Shown here piece by piece: positions 36,101-47,848 of a DNA stretch of 64,000 bases (its first letter is position 1; each line of letters begins with the position of its first letter). The notes under the pieces were generated by a model. The model was not told the origin of the DNA. It saw only the letters and a list, made by a program, of their open reading frames with translations, and did no database searches. Source of the DNA: Mesotaenium endlicherianum (taxonomy: Eukaryota; Streptophyta; Zygnematophyceae; Zygnematales; Mesotaeniaceae); assembly GCA_009602735.1 (NCBI GenBank), contig WELA01009192.1, forward strand, positions 331,989 to 395,988. Reading direction: 5' to 3'. The position numbers and the translations under genes were made by a program.

Positions 36101-39100
36101 CCCGCAGTGCCGGAGTGCGCAACCCAAGGGAGTGACATTCCACACCGCGGTCTTCTGTATCAGGCCACCAAGCCCATCCAGCTTCAAACGGCTCGCACTG
36201 ATCATTAAGGTCACGAAGCTCCTGGTTTCATGTGCACTACACCGGGCTCTTAGACTCGGGTGATCATCAGTGACTACGCTTCAAAAGCGCAGGTCTTTCC
36301 AGCACTCCGTGAAATTGGCTGCTGGGGAAAATTGAAGCTAAGGACAGCTTACGGACGCGACGTGGACGGTGTGGGAGGCGGGGTCGCGCGGCCAGAAGTC
36401 GTCCGACGCCCGCATAACGGCCATCTGCTTTGACCTGCCAGCCCAGACCCACCATCCCCACGAAGAAGGGGGCCATTTTTGTTTTCCTCCCTTGTCTGCC
36501 CTTGGCCGGTACGCGGTAAGACCCTTCTCCACATCCCCAGAGCAAAGGCACGCGAATGAAGAGCCTGCAGCCAGGCGTGGTGGTGTGAAAGCACGTGCAG
36601 ACAATCAGCTTTGGCCAGTGAAGTGCACAAGGCGTCTGAAAGAATGGAGCAGAGGAACAGCTCTGTGGTGACACCTGCTCCCACTGATTGCAGTGCGTGT
36701 AAATCAGCGCCTGTCAGATTCGCAAGCGACAAGAAACATTGCTGCTGCCCTTCCTCTGTCCGGAATGGCTCTGGAGCTGGTACCCAAAAGCAACAAAGAT
36801 GCAAGAAGAAGAAGAAGAAGAAGAAGAAAGCATGTGTGGACAGGAGCGAGGCCCATACAGGACACCAACTTCCACCCGTCCTTGAGGAACATGCACGCGG
36901 TGTGTGTGTGTGTGTGTGTGTGTGTGTGGATGTGCGTGCAGAAGTACCAAAGGTAGGAAAGAGAGATAGAGACAAAGGAAACCGGGGGGGGGATTGTTGT
37001 AGCCGGTCATCACTGTGCAGATGTGGATATGCTCGCAAGCTTAAGACTCATGCAAGCAGTCCAAGAGCTTCCACTTACCCGTAGGACCGTACAAGAGCAA
37101 GGCCTGTCTGCCACAGAACAGGGGGCCTGACAGGCACGGGAAATGGGGGAGCGCGCACGCACGCAGCCAAGCGGGTAGGCAGGTGGTGCGACGACGCACA
37201 TATAGAGGCCGTCGGTGCCGTGGCTCATGCACGCAATGATGCCGTTGTCGCAGAAGTTCTTCGCCACGGAGGCCTCCAGCGCCGCCAGATAGGCACGCGT
37301 GAGCGCCACGCGGCCGCCCAGCCCCGCCGCCACCGTCTCCAGAATGTTCTGCACGTCCACCTTCACGCCGTCCACGCCCGCGTCCGCCAGGTAGCTGTGC
37401 AGCTCGTCGTAGAAGCGGAATATGCTCTCCGGCCGAGGCACCCCCACGCCAGTCACTGTGAGGCCGGCCAGGGCCATGTCTGGGTCGTTCAACAGCACGC
37501 CCGGCGCGTGCACGGGGAAGGCGATGGCGGAGTTGTAGTGCTTGGTGTCCGTGTTGGTGTGGCTCACGCCCCCCCAGTAGCCCATCAGGGCATGCCACAC
37601 GTACACGTACCTGCACACGCCAGGCGCCGCACGCGGGTGGATCATCAAAGGCCAGCTTCGTCGGTGGACCGGAGTGAGCCCTGCGCTGACCCGAGGGGTG
37701 AAAACGCGCCCTTCCAAATCTCAAACAAGCAGCTGGCAGAATGCGCCCAGGGTCCTGGCACATGCAGCGTCACAGGGGACGTGCTCCAAGGACTGCCAGG
37801 CTGCCCCTTCCTCTATAAGTTGCACTCCCCCAGCATGGCATCCAACGGGTGGTGCCCAAGCCCCCCCCCTCAAAGTGGAGTGCCCCTACAATCCCGGCTC
37901 TCTGCAATGTGGAGCAAGCTTCTGCACCGGCATCCAGACATTCCCGCCAATGCTATGCTTCCGTCGTTTCTTCTGTCGAGATGGGTGCAGGGAAAGCAGG
38001 AGGGCGTACTTGAGGCCGTGGTTCTCCTTGGCCTCCCTCACCACCTCCGCCAGCTTCCCCATGCCATGGAGATCAAGAGGCACCGCACCATCATCCGCCG
38101 CCCTCTCCCTCATCGTCTTGTTCAGCTTGTGGTTCTCCCTCACGTTGGTCAACCGGCTCATATGTCTGTCCCACCACCCACAGCATCCAGGAGAGACGGT
38201 CCATCATGAGGCTGAACAATTTCAACGCCTCCAAGTCACCTCCCCTTCCTCCACTCTCCTATTCATATCACTATGGAGCAACACTGTTCAAATCTTGCAA
38301 GTGCCAGAGAATTGCGTGCAGCAAGCCGAACGTGGAAGCCGGGCGAGGGCGAGCACTGACTGCGTCCCAACCTTCCCGGCAATCTCGTCCGCACTAGCTT
38401 TGCTCTCGTCGTCCACCCGCACAGACTGCCAGCCGTCGTCGACGATGAGAACCCTTGCAGGCGTGCCTCCCGCCGCTAGCCTGTAGAGGATTCGAACAAA
38501 GAGAGCGGCCAGAAGATTTGAATCATCGCCACCTCGCTCTCACTCATGAACATATGGTTGGTCACTCTGTGTTAAATCGCGCCCGCTATGGAGACCCCCA
38601 GCACTCAGCACCCAGCCCGAGTCACACGCTGGCTCCTCCTGAGCCCCATTGATAGCAGTCCCTGGCAATGCCAGTCAGCTCAGCTCACTGGCAACAAAGG
38701 TGCGGCTGACGCGTGAAGCCTCTCTCCAAGCTCTGGCGCTCACGCTTCGCATACGGCCGCCTCTTATCCAAAGCGCTACACCCGCCAAGCACTGCCCCGC
38801 TTGCGCTCCATAAAACACTCGACTTAAAGACCCTCACCAAGCAAAGCCACACGGAGTAAGGAACAGAAGTCACGACGTAGAACAATGCCACGCAAAAGGA
38901 CGAGTGTGTCCAACAGGAGGGGCGCACTCACGAGGCGAGGCCCTGGTGGACGCCGGGCACGGAGACGTCGGTGTAGAAGGCGTCCCACGTGCACCACCCA
39001 AAGTAGTCCAGCATCCCCGGCAGCTGCCCCACGGCACACACTCCCCACCACTCCCCGTCATCAGAAGCTACTCTACTTTAAGCAACGTGCAGCTGCGACA

Positions 39101-40610
39101 ACGGGCTCGCTGCTGCTGACAGAACACGCGGCAGGTGTCCTTCCCAGCCAAGCACCCCGCACCGTATTCATGTGGGATGCACCACCGGTTGCAAAAATAT
39201 CCACGTCAAAATATTTCTGGTCCGACAATGAGTGCAGAAGTCTCCCCCTACATACAGCACCCCACTGTGCCCCAGGAGCGATTCCCGCAGTAGTAGTCCA
39301 GATAAGCAGCCACCCAGGCCAGCAATGCCAGGGATGCTTGCATGCACGCCGCTCTAATTTTTCAACTCTAGAAGCAGCGCTACCCAGATCGGTACCTGTT
39401 TCTCCTCGCGGCGTGCAAAAGACCTCAAGTGATCCTCGACAGCCCTGCCATCCAAAACGGCGCCCTCATAGTCAGTTATCAACGGTCTGGAGCTCACTGT
39501 TGTCAATTCCCTTTGCATGAAAAAAGGACGTATTGACACTGCCAGCTTTTAAGACGCTACAATCACCGACAGCATAGTCTTCGGTGTTTGAAGTGTTCTT
39601 GGCTAACTTTCTCATCCGCTCTCAAGATGAGGCGTGCTCTGCAGACAATAGAAGGCCAACCCGACTGCCAATGCACATGCCATTGCCACCAGATAGAATA
39701 AAAAACGTCATGAGGAAGTCACCTGACAGCATCGCCAACAACTTCGTACGGGTTGCTGCCAGCGTGGACATAGACGGAGCGCAGAGCCTCCTTGCTCCGC
39801 ACGTCCGGATCGCCTGCTCCCTTGCTCTTGACACGAGGCAGTTACGGTCAGCAAGCAAGAATAGTAACAAAGATAATAAAAACGGAAAAATGTGAGCGCT
39901 CCAGTGAAGGGAAATAGTGATTCGGAGACAACGCGTAAATGACAGAGCGTCAGAAGAGTGAGGTGCACCAGCTCACCACTCTCAACGCACACCTCCAGAA
40001 AGTCCCCAGAGCTTCCCTGCAGGGACGCCCTGAAGGCTCCATCCAGCAAGGGCAGGAAGACAATGTAGACGGGCTTCTTGCCAGGCTCGACTCCGTTCAC
40101 GCCCTTTGGAGGAGACACATCCTTGCTCTCCACAAGAAGAAACTGCGTCTCCAGCGGCACTTCACCCCCACTGCTGCCCATCCGCTGCGTCATCCACCAT
40201 AACTTGAACCGGAAGCAGCACATGAATCTCATATTCCTGCCAATCCAGGCACACGAGAGTGTGCTCTTCAATCACGTCCGCCTGGGCCAGAAGGGGCTGC
40301 CTCAAGGGAGCAAAAGAAGCATTAATTGTCAGCATCATTGCACCACGTCTGATGCTAAACAATGACCAGCATACCTGAGAATACCAAGAGGAAAGACGTG
40401 TCGACTCATAGGCTCTGTGAAGACAGCTCCCAGAAACACTCCAGAGGATCCCCAGCTTGTCGCGTTTGTTGTCACCACCAGCTTGTCAGACACGTCGGTC
40501 AGAACAGGTGTTCCTTTCACATAAAGTTGACTACCATCTCGCACTACATCTGGTGGAATGGAAATCGTTTCCTGTCCAACTTCAAGGAGGTCCTTTATGA
40601 GTATCTTCAT
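33147..40610 (-). CDS. Raffinose synthase / alkaline alpha-galactosidase family protein (SIP1-type, GH36), complete, 15 exons
   Basis: Exons on the minus strand: 40375-40610, 39977-40236, 39723-39813, 39396-39444, 38932-39023, 38361-38480, 38010-38165, 37200-37610, 36353-36434, 35957-36016, 35460-35527, 34830-35025, 34157-34313, 33737-33825, 33147-33437. All boundaries are GT...AG and phases agree; the sum is 2,358 nt, 785 residues plus stop, the normal family length. Landmarks: [13 protein letters not shown] (~90), [17 protein letters not shown] (~220), LIVDDGWQS (~255), [15 protein letters not shown] (~336), [11 protein letters not shown] with the presumed nucleophile Asp420, [10 protein letters not shown] with the presumed acid/base Asp (483/484), [31 protein letters not shown]. 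The [13 protein letters not shown]...SLHPAAEYH form fits the SIP1/RS6 branch (galactose release or transfer from raffinose-series sugars) better than dedicated raffinose synthase. The start used is the Met before [11 protein letters not shown]. An in-frame Met at 40737-40739 would add 43 residues, possibly a transit peptide. The exon 14 donor GTCCTG is weak. Confidence 0.93.
34327..34348. repeat. (CA)n microsatellite in GH36 intron
   Basis: Short run of CA repeats just outside exon 34157-34313. Similar CA-rich stretches occur near 35630-35680 and 35700-35765 within introns. Confidence 0.8.
36803..36928. repeat. (AAG)n and (GT)n microsatellites in a GH36 intron
   Basis: An AAG run at about 36803-36829 and a perfect (TG)n run at 36901-36928, both in the intron between exons 36353-36434 and 37200-37610. 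Confidence 0.9.
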
Positions 40611-41522
40611 AGGTTCACACTCCACGGACAGAGTGCGCTGATCGGTTAGGCAAGCACGCCACAAAAAGTAAGCGACTTTGTCTGGACGTAGAGTTGAATG
40701 CGCTGCAGTCAGTCTTGGCGAGCAAGTCAGAACCAGCAAAACTACCTGCTAACTGTCTCAAGAAGTGCATGTACTTGTGGAGCCATCTATATGCAGCCCA
40801 GTTTCCTTACTACCAACATCATGTTAGCGCTACGTAGTTCCCATAGGCCTGCAGATGGCCTTACTTAACCTTGGGGACGCCAGAAAAACAGTCACCCGAG
40901 GCAGCCCACTTGGCGTCGCCTACTGCGATACCTCCTCTTTTTGCTCCAGCAGAGAAGGAAAACAGAAGAACCACTCCTGACCGGAAAAAAAAATAATAGG
41001 GAGTGTAAGTATATAACAGTAACTAACTGCATGGCGACTTATCACTACTATACTGCCACGAATACTTCGAGCGTCTTCAACCTCTGACTGCTCGTCGCGT
41101 GTGGTTTGGTTGTCGCCACCTCTTTCGCTGCGCAAGATAGACGAGCTCTTCCCATTCTCACTTCGAGTAAGAAGCACTTACAGGCCGTGGAGGACAGAAG
41201 GCAGAGTCCACTTGACTTAAAGAAAACATGGTCTCCCTCGTCCTCCGTGACACTCTCACAGTGTCTCACAGTACTGAAGTCTGATGTCTGCTTCTGTCCA
41301 GTCTTGGATGCTTGCGTCACGGGCAGTCGCAGCGAGGCTCGTTCGCCCGACTTCGACCTTCAGGGCCGATTCCTATTCAGCAGCTGGACGCGGCTTTGTA
41401 TTTGATTGAGCGCTCGTCTGCCAGCTCAGGCGACCTCCCTGGAGTCCGGTCTCCGGACCTCAATTGACGATGCGCCCTCCCCCCAAAAGTACATACGGTA
41501 GTACTCAAATTTCGGCCCCTAA
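40611..41522. other. 5' region of the GH36 gene
   Basis: Should contain the 5' UTR and promoter, but I see no clear TATA box or start site. Open frames on the minus strand (for example 41048-41320) could hold a non-coding or leader exon; unsupported. Confidence 0.35.
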
Positions 41523-42057
41523 ATGAATTTTAATGTACTTTGTATTATGCATACAGCAATTAATAAGATAATTAAACTCAGCTGGATTGAACTTCATAAA
41601 CTCTTACAGCGTTGGATACCACTCTTTCTTTACCTTACCATCCTTAGTGCTTTTGTCGGCAGGCTTCAACAAAATAGAACCCATGGCAAAGTCAGAAGCG
41701 TAAGTAACCACCTGCACAGGTTTGCTGAGGTCATAGGGGCAGACCATACATACCCTATGTCCTTTTTAATAAGCTCAGTCAGTTTACTGGCCTTAGTGAA
41801 AATATTCTCAATAAATCTCCTGTGATAGTCAGCCAAACCGAGGAAGGATCAAACTTTTGGGACAGACTCAGGTACTGGCCAGTCCCTTATGGTTTGGACT
41901 TTCTTAGGGTCAACACAAATGCCTTTCTTGCAACATGACTCAAGAATTCAATACTCTCTTCAAAGAAATCACACTTGCTCATTTTAGCATAAAGCTGATT
42001 CTTTTTTGGAGTTTCCATGACTATCCTCAAGTGCTCAGCATTCTCAGCTTCATCCTC

Positions 42058-42726
42058 TTATAAAACCAAAATATCATCTAAAAAGACTTGCACAAACTTA
42101 TCCAAATAAAGCCTGAAAATGCCATTCATAGCATCCATGAAGGTGGCAAGAGCATTAGTCAAACCAAAAGGCATCACATTGAACTCATAATGTCCATAAC
42201 GTGTGCGGAAAGCAGTCTTGTGATCATCTCCCTCTGCAATTTCGATTTGGTGATAACTACTCTTTAAACCAACCATACTGAACACTTCAGCACCAGACAA
42301 AGTATCCAGCAAATCTTCAATTCTGGATAAAGCATATTTGTTATTTACAGTGATCCTGTTATGTTCTTTGTAGTTCACACACATTCGCATATTGCCATCC
42401 TTTTCTTTTGAAAGATAGAATGGGTGCACCATGAAGTGATTTACTAGGATATATCCATTCTCCTCCAGTTCCTTAATTTGGGTTCTTAGTTCTTCACTCT
42501 CCAAATAAGACAGTCCAAAGGTGCGTTGCCACGGTGGTTGACTGTCAAGCATAAGCTCAATCTTGTAATCTACCTCCCTCTTAGGTGAGAGGCCCGGAGG
42601 CATATTAAAAACATCTGCATACTGAGCAACAATTTTTGCAGCAGTGGGGTAATCTGAAGGGCTTACCTTTTTCTCAACCACTTTTTCAAGTTGAGGAGGT
42701 ACCTCTTTTAGCACCAGACAGAACAT
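42058..42726 (-). pseudogene. Gypsy family 2 reverse transcriptase remnant (copy A)
   Basis: Minus-strand open block of 222 codons homologous to Gypsy reverse transcriptase, from the region before the first conserved block through LDDIL. Fossil; further homologous sequence continues below to about 41523. Confidence 0.88.
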
Positions 42727-42756
42727 TCAACCTTCCTTTTAATCTTCTTTTTAAGA

Positions 42757-43352
42757 ACTAGCATAAGCAATACTCACAAATCAAATGCATGTAACGAGCA
42801 TTAATCATGCCATCAATAAAGTCATACATAAGCAAGAATAGAAAGCAGTTCGTGTAACGGCTTGTAGCCTTGGAATCAGATATCGCCCGGTAAGCTGTTT
42901 AAAGAGTTGGCCTCGTTCTCGAATGCCGAACTCGAGGGCGATACCTAGCATATGTGCATAGGAATGAGTTTACGATTCAACGGCAAGTGCAATAGCACCA
43001 CCTAACCGAGATTTAACCACGTCGATAGGACCTCGGCTAACCAAATCCACAGCCATCTCCCATCATCCCGAATCCCCATCCACTCGAGGGTGTCATCTGG
43101 TCATTCATCTAGCATATTACACTTAGGTGCATGACTAAGCAATTTATCAATACCGCGGACGGCAGTCTATCAATTGTCAAAGAATGTGTCAGCATGCTGG
43201 CCTATGGTGGACTTCAAGCTGCTAGTTTTGGTTGGATTATTATACTGTATATTACTAGAAGTCTAGCAGACTTATTGTTGACTAAAGTTCAGTAGACTGA
43301 CCCTACTTAGCTATTATATCCTATATTTACCAATAATACTGATTCATCACAC
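42757..43352 (-). repeat. Gypsy family 2 LTR fragment between gag and pol
   Basis: About 600 bp matching the distal part of the family LTR at 47849-48554 and 53959-54666, ending CTGATTCATCACA. It lies where the end of gag and the protease would be expected, so it is a separate insertion or recombination product. Confidence 0.8.
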
Positions 43353-43872
43353 TCTTGGCAATAGTAGCATATAGTATGCTGAGGATGGTCTCGGCTTAGT
43401 CCTACCACCACCTCTTCCAAAGCCTCCTCGAGAGAATCCACCCCGCCCTCTAGACTGCATAGCATTGTATTCATACTCGTAAGACTCCCGCTCATCCATC
43501 TGATCATCCTCAGCCTGGTCTCCTTTAATGGCATTGTAGGAACAATGTGGCTTTTTGACAACTTTAGCCACAAAAGCACTACTATGGCTATTGTGGTTGA
43601 ACTGCTGCTGATCCCAAACACTAGTATCTTGGAGCAAGTCAGCCAGCTTTTTATACTTCTTTTTAGCAAAATGACTCGAGATCTCAGACTTCAAGCCATA
43701 CCTGAAGTATGCTAGCCTATACAGTTCCGGCAAGGAAGGCTATATCATCATGTTCTCTTAAAACTTCTAAGCATACTCAGCAACTGAAGTGGTCTGCTTG
43801 AGTGTCAAGGAGATCATTGCATGAATAGCTTTCTCCTACTGATTGATCACATCAAACTTCTCATGCAATTCC
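43353..43872 (-). pseudogene. Gypsy family 2 gag remnant (copy A, distal part)
   Basis: Contains LADLLQDTSVWDQQQF and an Arg/Gly-rich segment, matching the gag part of copy B near 60762-61173. Stops at the TTAA where the piggyBac element inserted. Broken fossil. Confidence 0.7.
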
Positions 43873-43933
43873 TTAACACTAGATAGCCCGGAGCATCATA
43901 TTTGATGCAATTCATACATTTTGGTGCAACTAC

Positions 43934-46035
43934 TTGCCCCCTTTGTCGAAAGTACTCGAGAGTAAAGATGACCCTCAGGCATCTTTTAGACAGTTGCAGG
44001 CAGCCATTTTAAACACACAAGTTAGTACAGAGTTGCAAGGGACTGAATGTAATGATCCGCCGCATGGCCGGACGCGGCGCGTGCTACACGTAGCGGATGC
44101 GACCGAAAGTGTCGATTTGAATTGTATAAGTACAATTGGCGCGCGATCAAAGTACCTCGAGTCACCTTTTTGTTTGTATTGCTATATTGGTAACGGAGCG
44201 CAAACGTACGCAACCGTGTCTAGGAGACGAGGGTTCAAATCCTGCGGGGTGCGAAACTCGTCGATGGTACGACCGTATGGCGATCTTTGGATTGTACGAA
44301 GAAAGGACACTATCTTAAAACAACGTCCCTCACGTTGCCGGGGCCTGAGTGCCTGAGACGTGCACACTTGTAGGTGGGAGGAGTGTAACGATACGCCGCG
44401 TGGCCGGATGCAGCGCGTTCGACACGTCGCGGATGCGACCAGAAGTGTTTGTTTGAATTGTATAAGTACATTTGGCGCGCAATCAAAGTACCTCAAGTTA
44501 CCTTTTCGTTCGTATCGCTACACTGAAACTAGCCTTACTGACAATCAAACTAGCAAAAAGAGGGGCAAACCTGCAAGCTTAAACAAAGTAGCAACCCCTG
44601 CAGTAAGAAGCAAATTCAGCTTTGAAGGCAAGCCTATGTCTAGTAAGAAAGGCAAAGAAGTCTTTTTGGACTCTGAGTCTGGGTCTGACAACAACAGCAT
44701 TATAGAAGAAATTTATTCGGATTCCAAAGACATAGAGGAGGTTCATCCTGCAGCAACCATGATAGAGGAGGAGGAGGAGGAGGAGTAAAAAGAGCAATTG
44801 ATTCTGGAGACAAACAACTATGCATCACAACACACTGTGAGGGGCTGGATTCCTGTGTCATGCACAGACATGGTTGTCTTGCATGACTTGTGCATGGTTA
44901 TGGGGTTACATGCTATCCCTAGGCTAAAGAGTTATTGACAAAATACAGTGAAAGGGTTTAACACTCTCCCTAGCTTTGGCAGGTTCATGAGCAGGAATAA
45001 AATCAAACAATTAAGAATATTTTTTCATGTCAAGGACAGTGACGGAGAGCTTGTTTTCCTACAAATTCTGGAGCATACAAGCTTTGGGAGTTGCAACCTT
45101 TCACAGTTATGTGCCTAGAGAACTTTGCCAAGTACTACAGTCCTGGTAGTACTCTCACATTTGATGAGAGAACCATTCTTTTCCAAAATAGACAGTGTCG
45201 TATTGATTCTACAATGCATATGAGCCATATAAATATGGAAGTTTTTACAATCTGTGATTTAATTACACATCTCTGCTATGCCTTCATAAGTGAAAAAGAA
45301 GGTGCAAAGACTGACGTTATGTCATACTTAGTAATCATGCATCTGGTAGGTCGATGCTTCACTCTCATACTTGACAGAGGCTTCACCTCTCCCCACCTTT
45401 GTTCTAAACTTGCACAGCTAGGACACGAAGCCATAGGCTCTGTAGTTTTCATTAGAAGAAACTATCCAAAACGTGTTGTACATGAAGCCCGACACCCACC
45501 CTAAAGGCTACACTCTTGCAGCTTATATTGAGCAGCCCCCTATGGTAGCTGCTGTGTGGAATGATAAAGCTCCATGTGCTTTTGTTGACAATTGCCAAAG
45601 GGCTGGCCCCCACTTTACAAAGTAGGCGCAACAAAAAAGAAAAACTTAGAATTCTAGCCCCTGAGGTAGTAGAGCACTACAATATGTACAAACATGTTGT
45701 TGATCAATTTGATGCCTATTGTTTGAACATAGGTTACAGTGCTGAGAGAGTCTTAGTGAACAAGTTGTGGTGGCACTACGCATATTGGGGCATTTGGGAT
45801 GGCTTTCTTGCCAATGTCTTCATCATGTACAAAAATGGTGCCGCCGAAGGCGGACAGGTTCAACACATACATGAACATCATGGATGACATGTGCTCTTTC
45901 CAGCACCCTGATGAAGCAAGATCTAGTGGAGTGGCAACCAAGGTAGCAGTAGCACAACCTACTGCAGAAGGCAAGTTCACTAGAAGAAATTTTCAAAAGA
46001 AATTGAGAAGAGGAAGTATTATATCGTGTGTGTAG
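43934..46035 (+). pseudogene. piggyBac transposase (DDE_Tnp_1_7), broken
   Basis: Plus-strand coding blocks: an N-terminal block at about 43934-44047; its continuation after the TRIM at about 44528-44786, with an acidic Ser/Glu/Asp stretch (LDSESGSDNN, ending in a run of Glu); a core at about 44820-45500 with FDERTILFQNRQC and LDRGFTSPHLC, fitting the catalytic DDE region; and about 45600-45890 with DQFDAYCLNIGY and KLWWHYAYWGIWD, fitting the conserved third part. A Cys-containing tail follows near 46000. Stops at about 44787 and 44937 and frame changes near 45500 and 45840 break it, besides the TRIM. From the family, the enzyme would cut and paste at TTAA. Confidence 0.85.
44048..44522 (+). 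mobile_element. TRIM (miniature LTR retrotransposon), 475 bp
   Basis: Two 139-bp LTRs (44048-44186 and 44384-44522) starting TGTAAYGATMCGCC and ending GCTATA or GCTACA, about 85% alike. The exact 5-bp TSD CTGAA is at 44043-44047 and 44523-44527. Just inside the 5' LTR, TTGGTAACGGAGC resembles the initiator tRNA-Met primer site. GGTGGGAGGAG before the 3' LTR is a polypurine tract. The 197-bp interior has no coding capacity. It is inserted in the piggyBac transposase gene. Confidence 0.93.
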
Positions 46036-46935
46036 CGGGTACGTGTGGGCAACGTGCCGATAGAAAGAGAGCTAAGTATAGTAATTACAAGTGTATGTCT
46101 TGTAATGTATACCTGTGTGCTGCTTCCTACTTCTAGGTATGCCACACCACTTAAATTAATCTCCATCTAAATGAAGGACCTTTTTGGTAGAAAAGGTCTT
46201 AGAAGACACAAATAGGCGAGAATCGACGAAACTGAGCTAATTTGGTAGGAAGTGCTAAAAATGTAGTAGGATTAAGTGAGATGCATGAAAACATGCATGA
46301 ATTCTTCATCATCCTGTATTTGATTTTAATGTTTGTATTTCAATAAAGAAATTAATTATTCACTTTGCCCCTCAATGATGATTGATTGTAGTAATTCTAA
46401 ATAAAAATTCAAAAAAATATTTCCAACAAGCCAAGGAAGCAACTATGTGCTATGTTGAGTTTCGGATCTATGTGATATGTGTGCACTTCACAAAGTTATG
46501 CTATGTGAAGCTGTTCATTGAAACGCTTGTTGCATCATGCTTTCTTTGCGCATCATATTTGGTGCATATTTGCAAAGAGCTCCATAAGACAGAATACTTC
46601 TCCAATGGACCCCGAACTTTGCACATGTAGTGACTATCCATATACACACTCCTGGGTAACTTCCCATGCCAGGGAAACTAAGGCCTCTAGAGTAAGGAAA
46701 ATCCAAGTTTTGATGTTCTTGCGCTAAAATTTTGGGTGTCATTCTTTTCAAATTTTTATCTCTAAAAAAACATCATCTTGAAAAGAAAAGATATGGCCAA
46801 CAAGATTGTGATGACAGCTTTCCAATTCTATGATTCATTGTATGATTGAGTTACTACTGTGATCTCAAAAAATTCAGAAATAAAGGTAGTAGATGCATCA
46901 AAAAGAATGAGCTATCGTGGGCTATCTACTGTTAA

Positions 46936-47830
46936 CGAACTCTACCCACGAAGGATCACCGAGTTGGTTAACTTTCCGCTCTTCCTTATAAAAGTATTAC
47001 CAGTCTGCTACGCTGCCTTTCAACAAACCATCGGTGTGCCTGATCTTTTCAGCATCATGCAAGTCTGAATATTTCTCCAGTCACTGCTCAACATTGCCGA
47101 GAAACTTTATCAGGTAATACTTTCAGTTTCCCTCAGGATTATAGTTCTGAGGTGGTTTTGGCTTGGGCCTACTAGGTCCCTTGCCACCTCCAGTATTGTG
47201 AGAACCCAATTGGTTCTTATATGCAACATTGCCATCATAATCCTTTTGTCTTCTTGTTGGGATTGGTACATCATAGTCATCTGAGATTGCATTTGAACAA
47301 ATAATTCACCGAGATCGACATTCTGAGATGGCAATCCAGCCATAGTAGCAGCAGCAGCAATTCCCTTGAATTGCTTAGCAGCAGCTTTGGCATTTTCTCT
47401 GGCCGTTGCATTAGCAATTCCCGCTTTGCTCAATGGTCTACAAATCTGGGCAAGAGGTACATCAGCAGCTACATTGGGAGGTGGGTTTTGAAGGTTGGCC
47501 CTTCCTGCCATTAGTTCCTCCACCATTCTGGCATCAGCCCCATGCCTCCTTTCTACAGCTGCATCTCTTCCTCTTTAGGCATTACCTAAACGCTCAGCTT
47601 CTATTTTGATGCGTTTTTCCTCAACTCGTTGGCTGTTTTTGCAACAATAGCTCGATTTCTCCGCGGCTTCTCTAGCTACAATATCTGCTAACGCATTAGC
47701 GTAAGTGCGAGGTCAATTCACCTGGCTATTTGCCTGATTTTCTTTGTCACCATTTTTCTCAGCCTCCATGTTTCGAGAGTTGCTAATTTGAGATGGGATC
47801 TCCGCTACCATTCAAAAAACTGTGATAAAA
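46936..47830 (-). pseudogene. Gypsy family 2 gag remnant (copy A, proximal part)
   Basis: Minus-strand region between the 5' LTR and the piggyBac insertion. It includes an open block at 47110-47526 (Ala-rich, VQMQSQMTMMYQSQQEDKR) and a stretch near 46940-47070 matching copy B gag near 61240-61320. Broken. Confidence 0.65.
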
Positions 47831-47848
47831 ACTCCTATACCACTAAAA

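Larger units (their letters stand above)
43877..46931 (+). mobile_element. piggyBac DNA transposon, decayed, inserted in Gypsy gag
   Basis: Flanked by TTAA at 43873-43876 and at 46932-46935, the invariant piggyBac target site. The element ends read CACTAGATAGCCCGGAG (left) and, on the opposite strand, CAGTAGATAGCCCACGA (right): a TIR of about 13 bp with one mismatch. The gag sequence of the host Gypsy copy continues across when the element and one TTAA are ignored, shown by comparison with copy B. Length 3,055 bp, of which 475 bp is an inserted TRIM. It carries a transposase on the plus strand. Confidence 0.93.
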
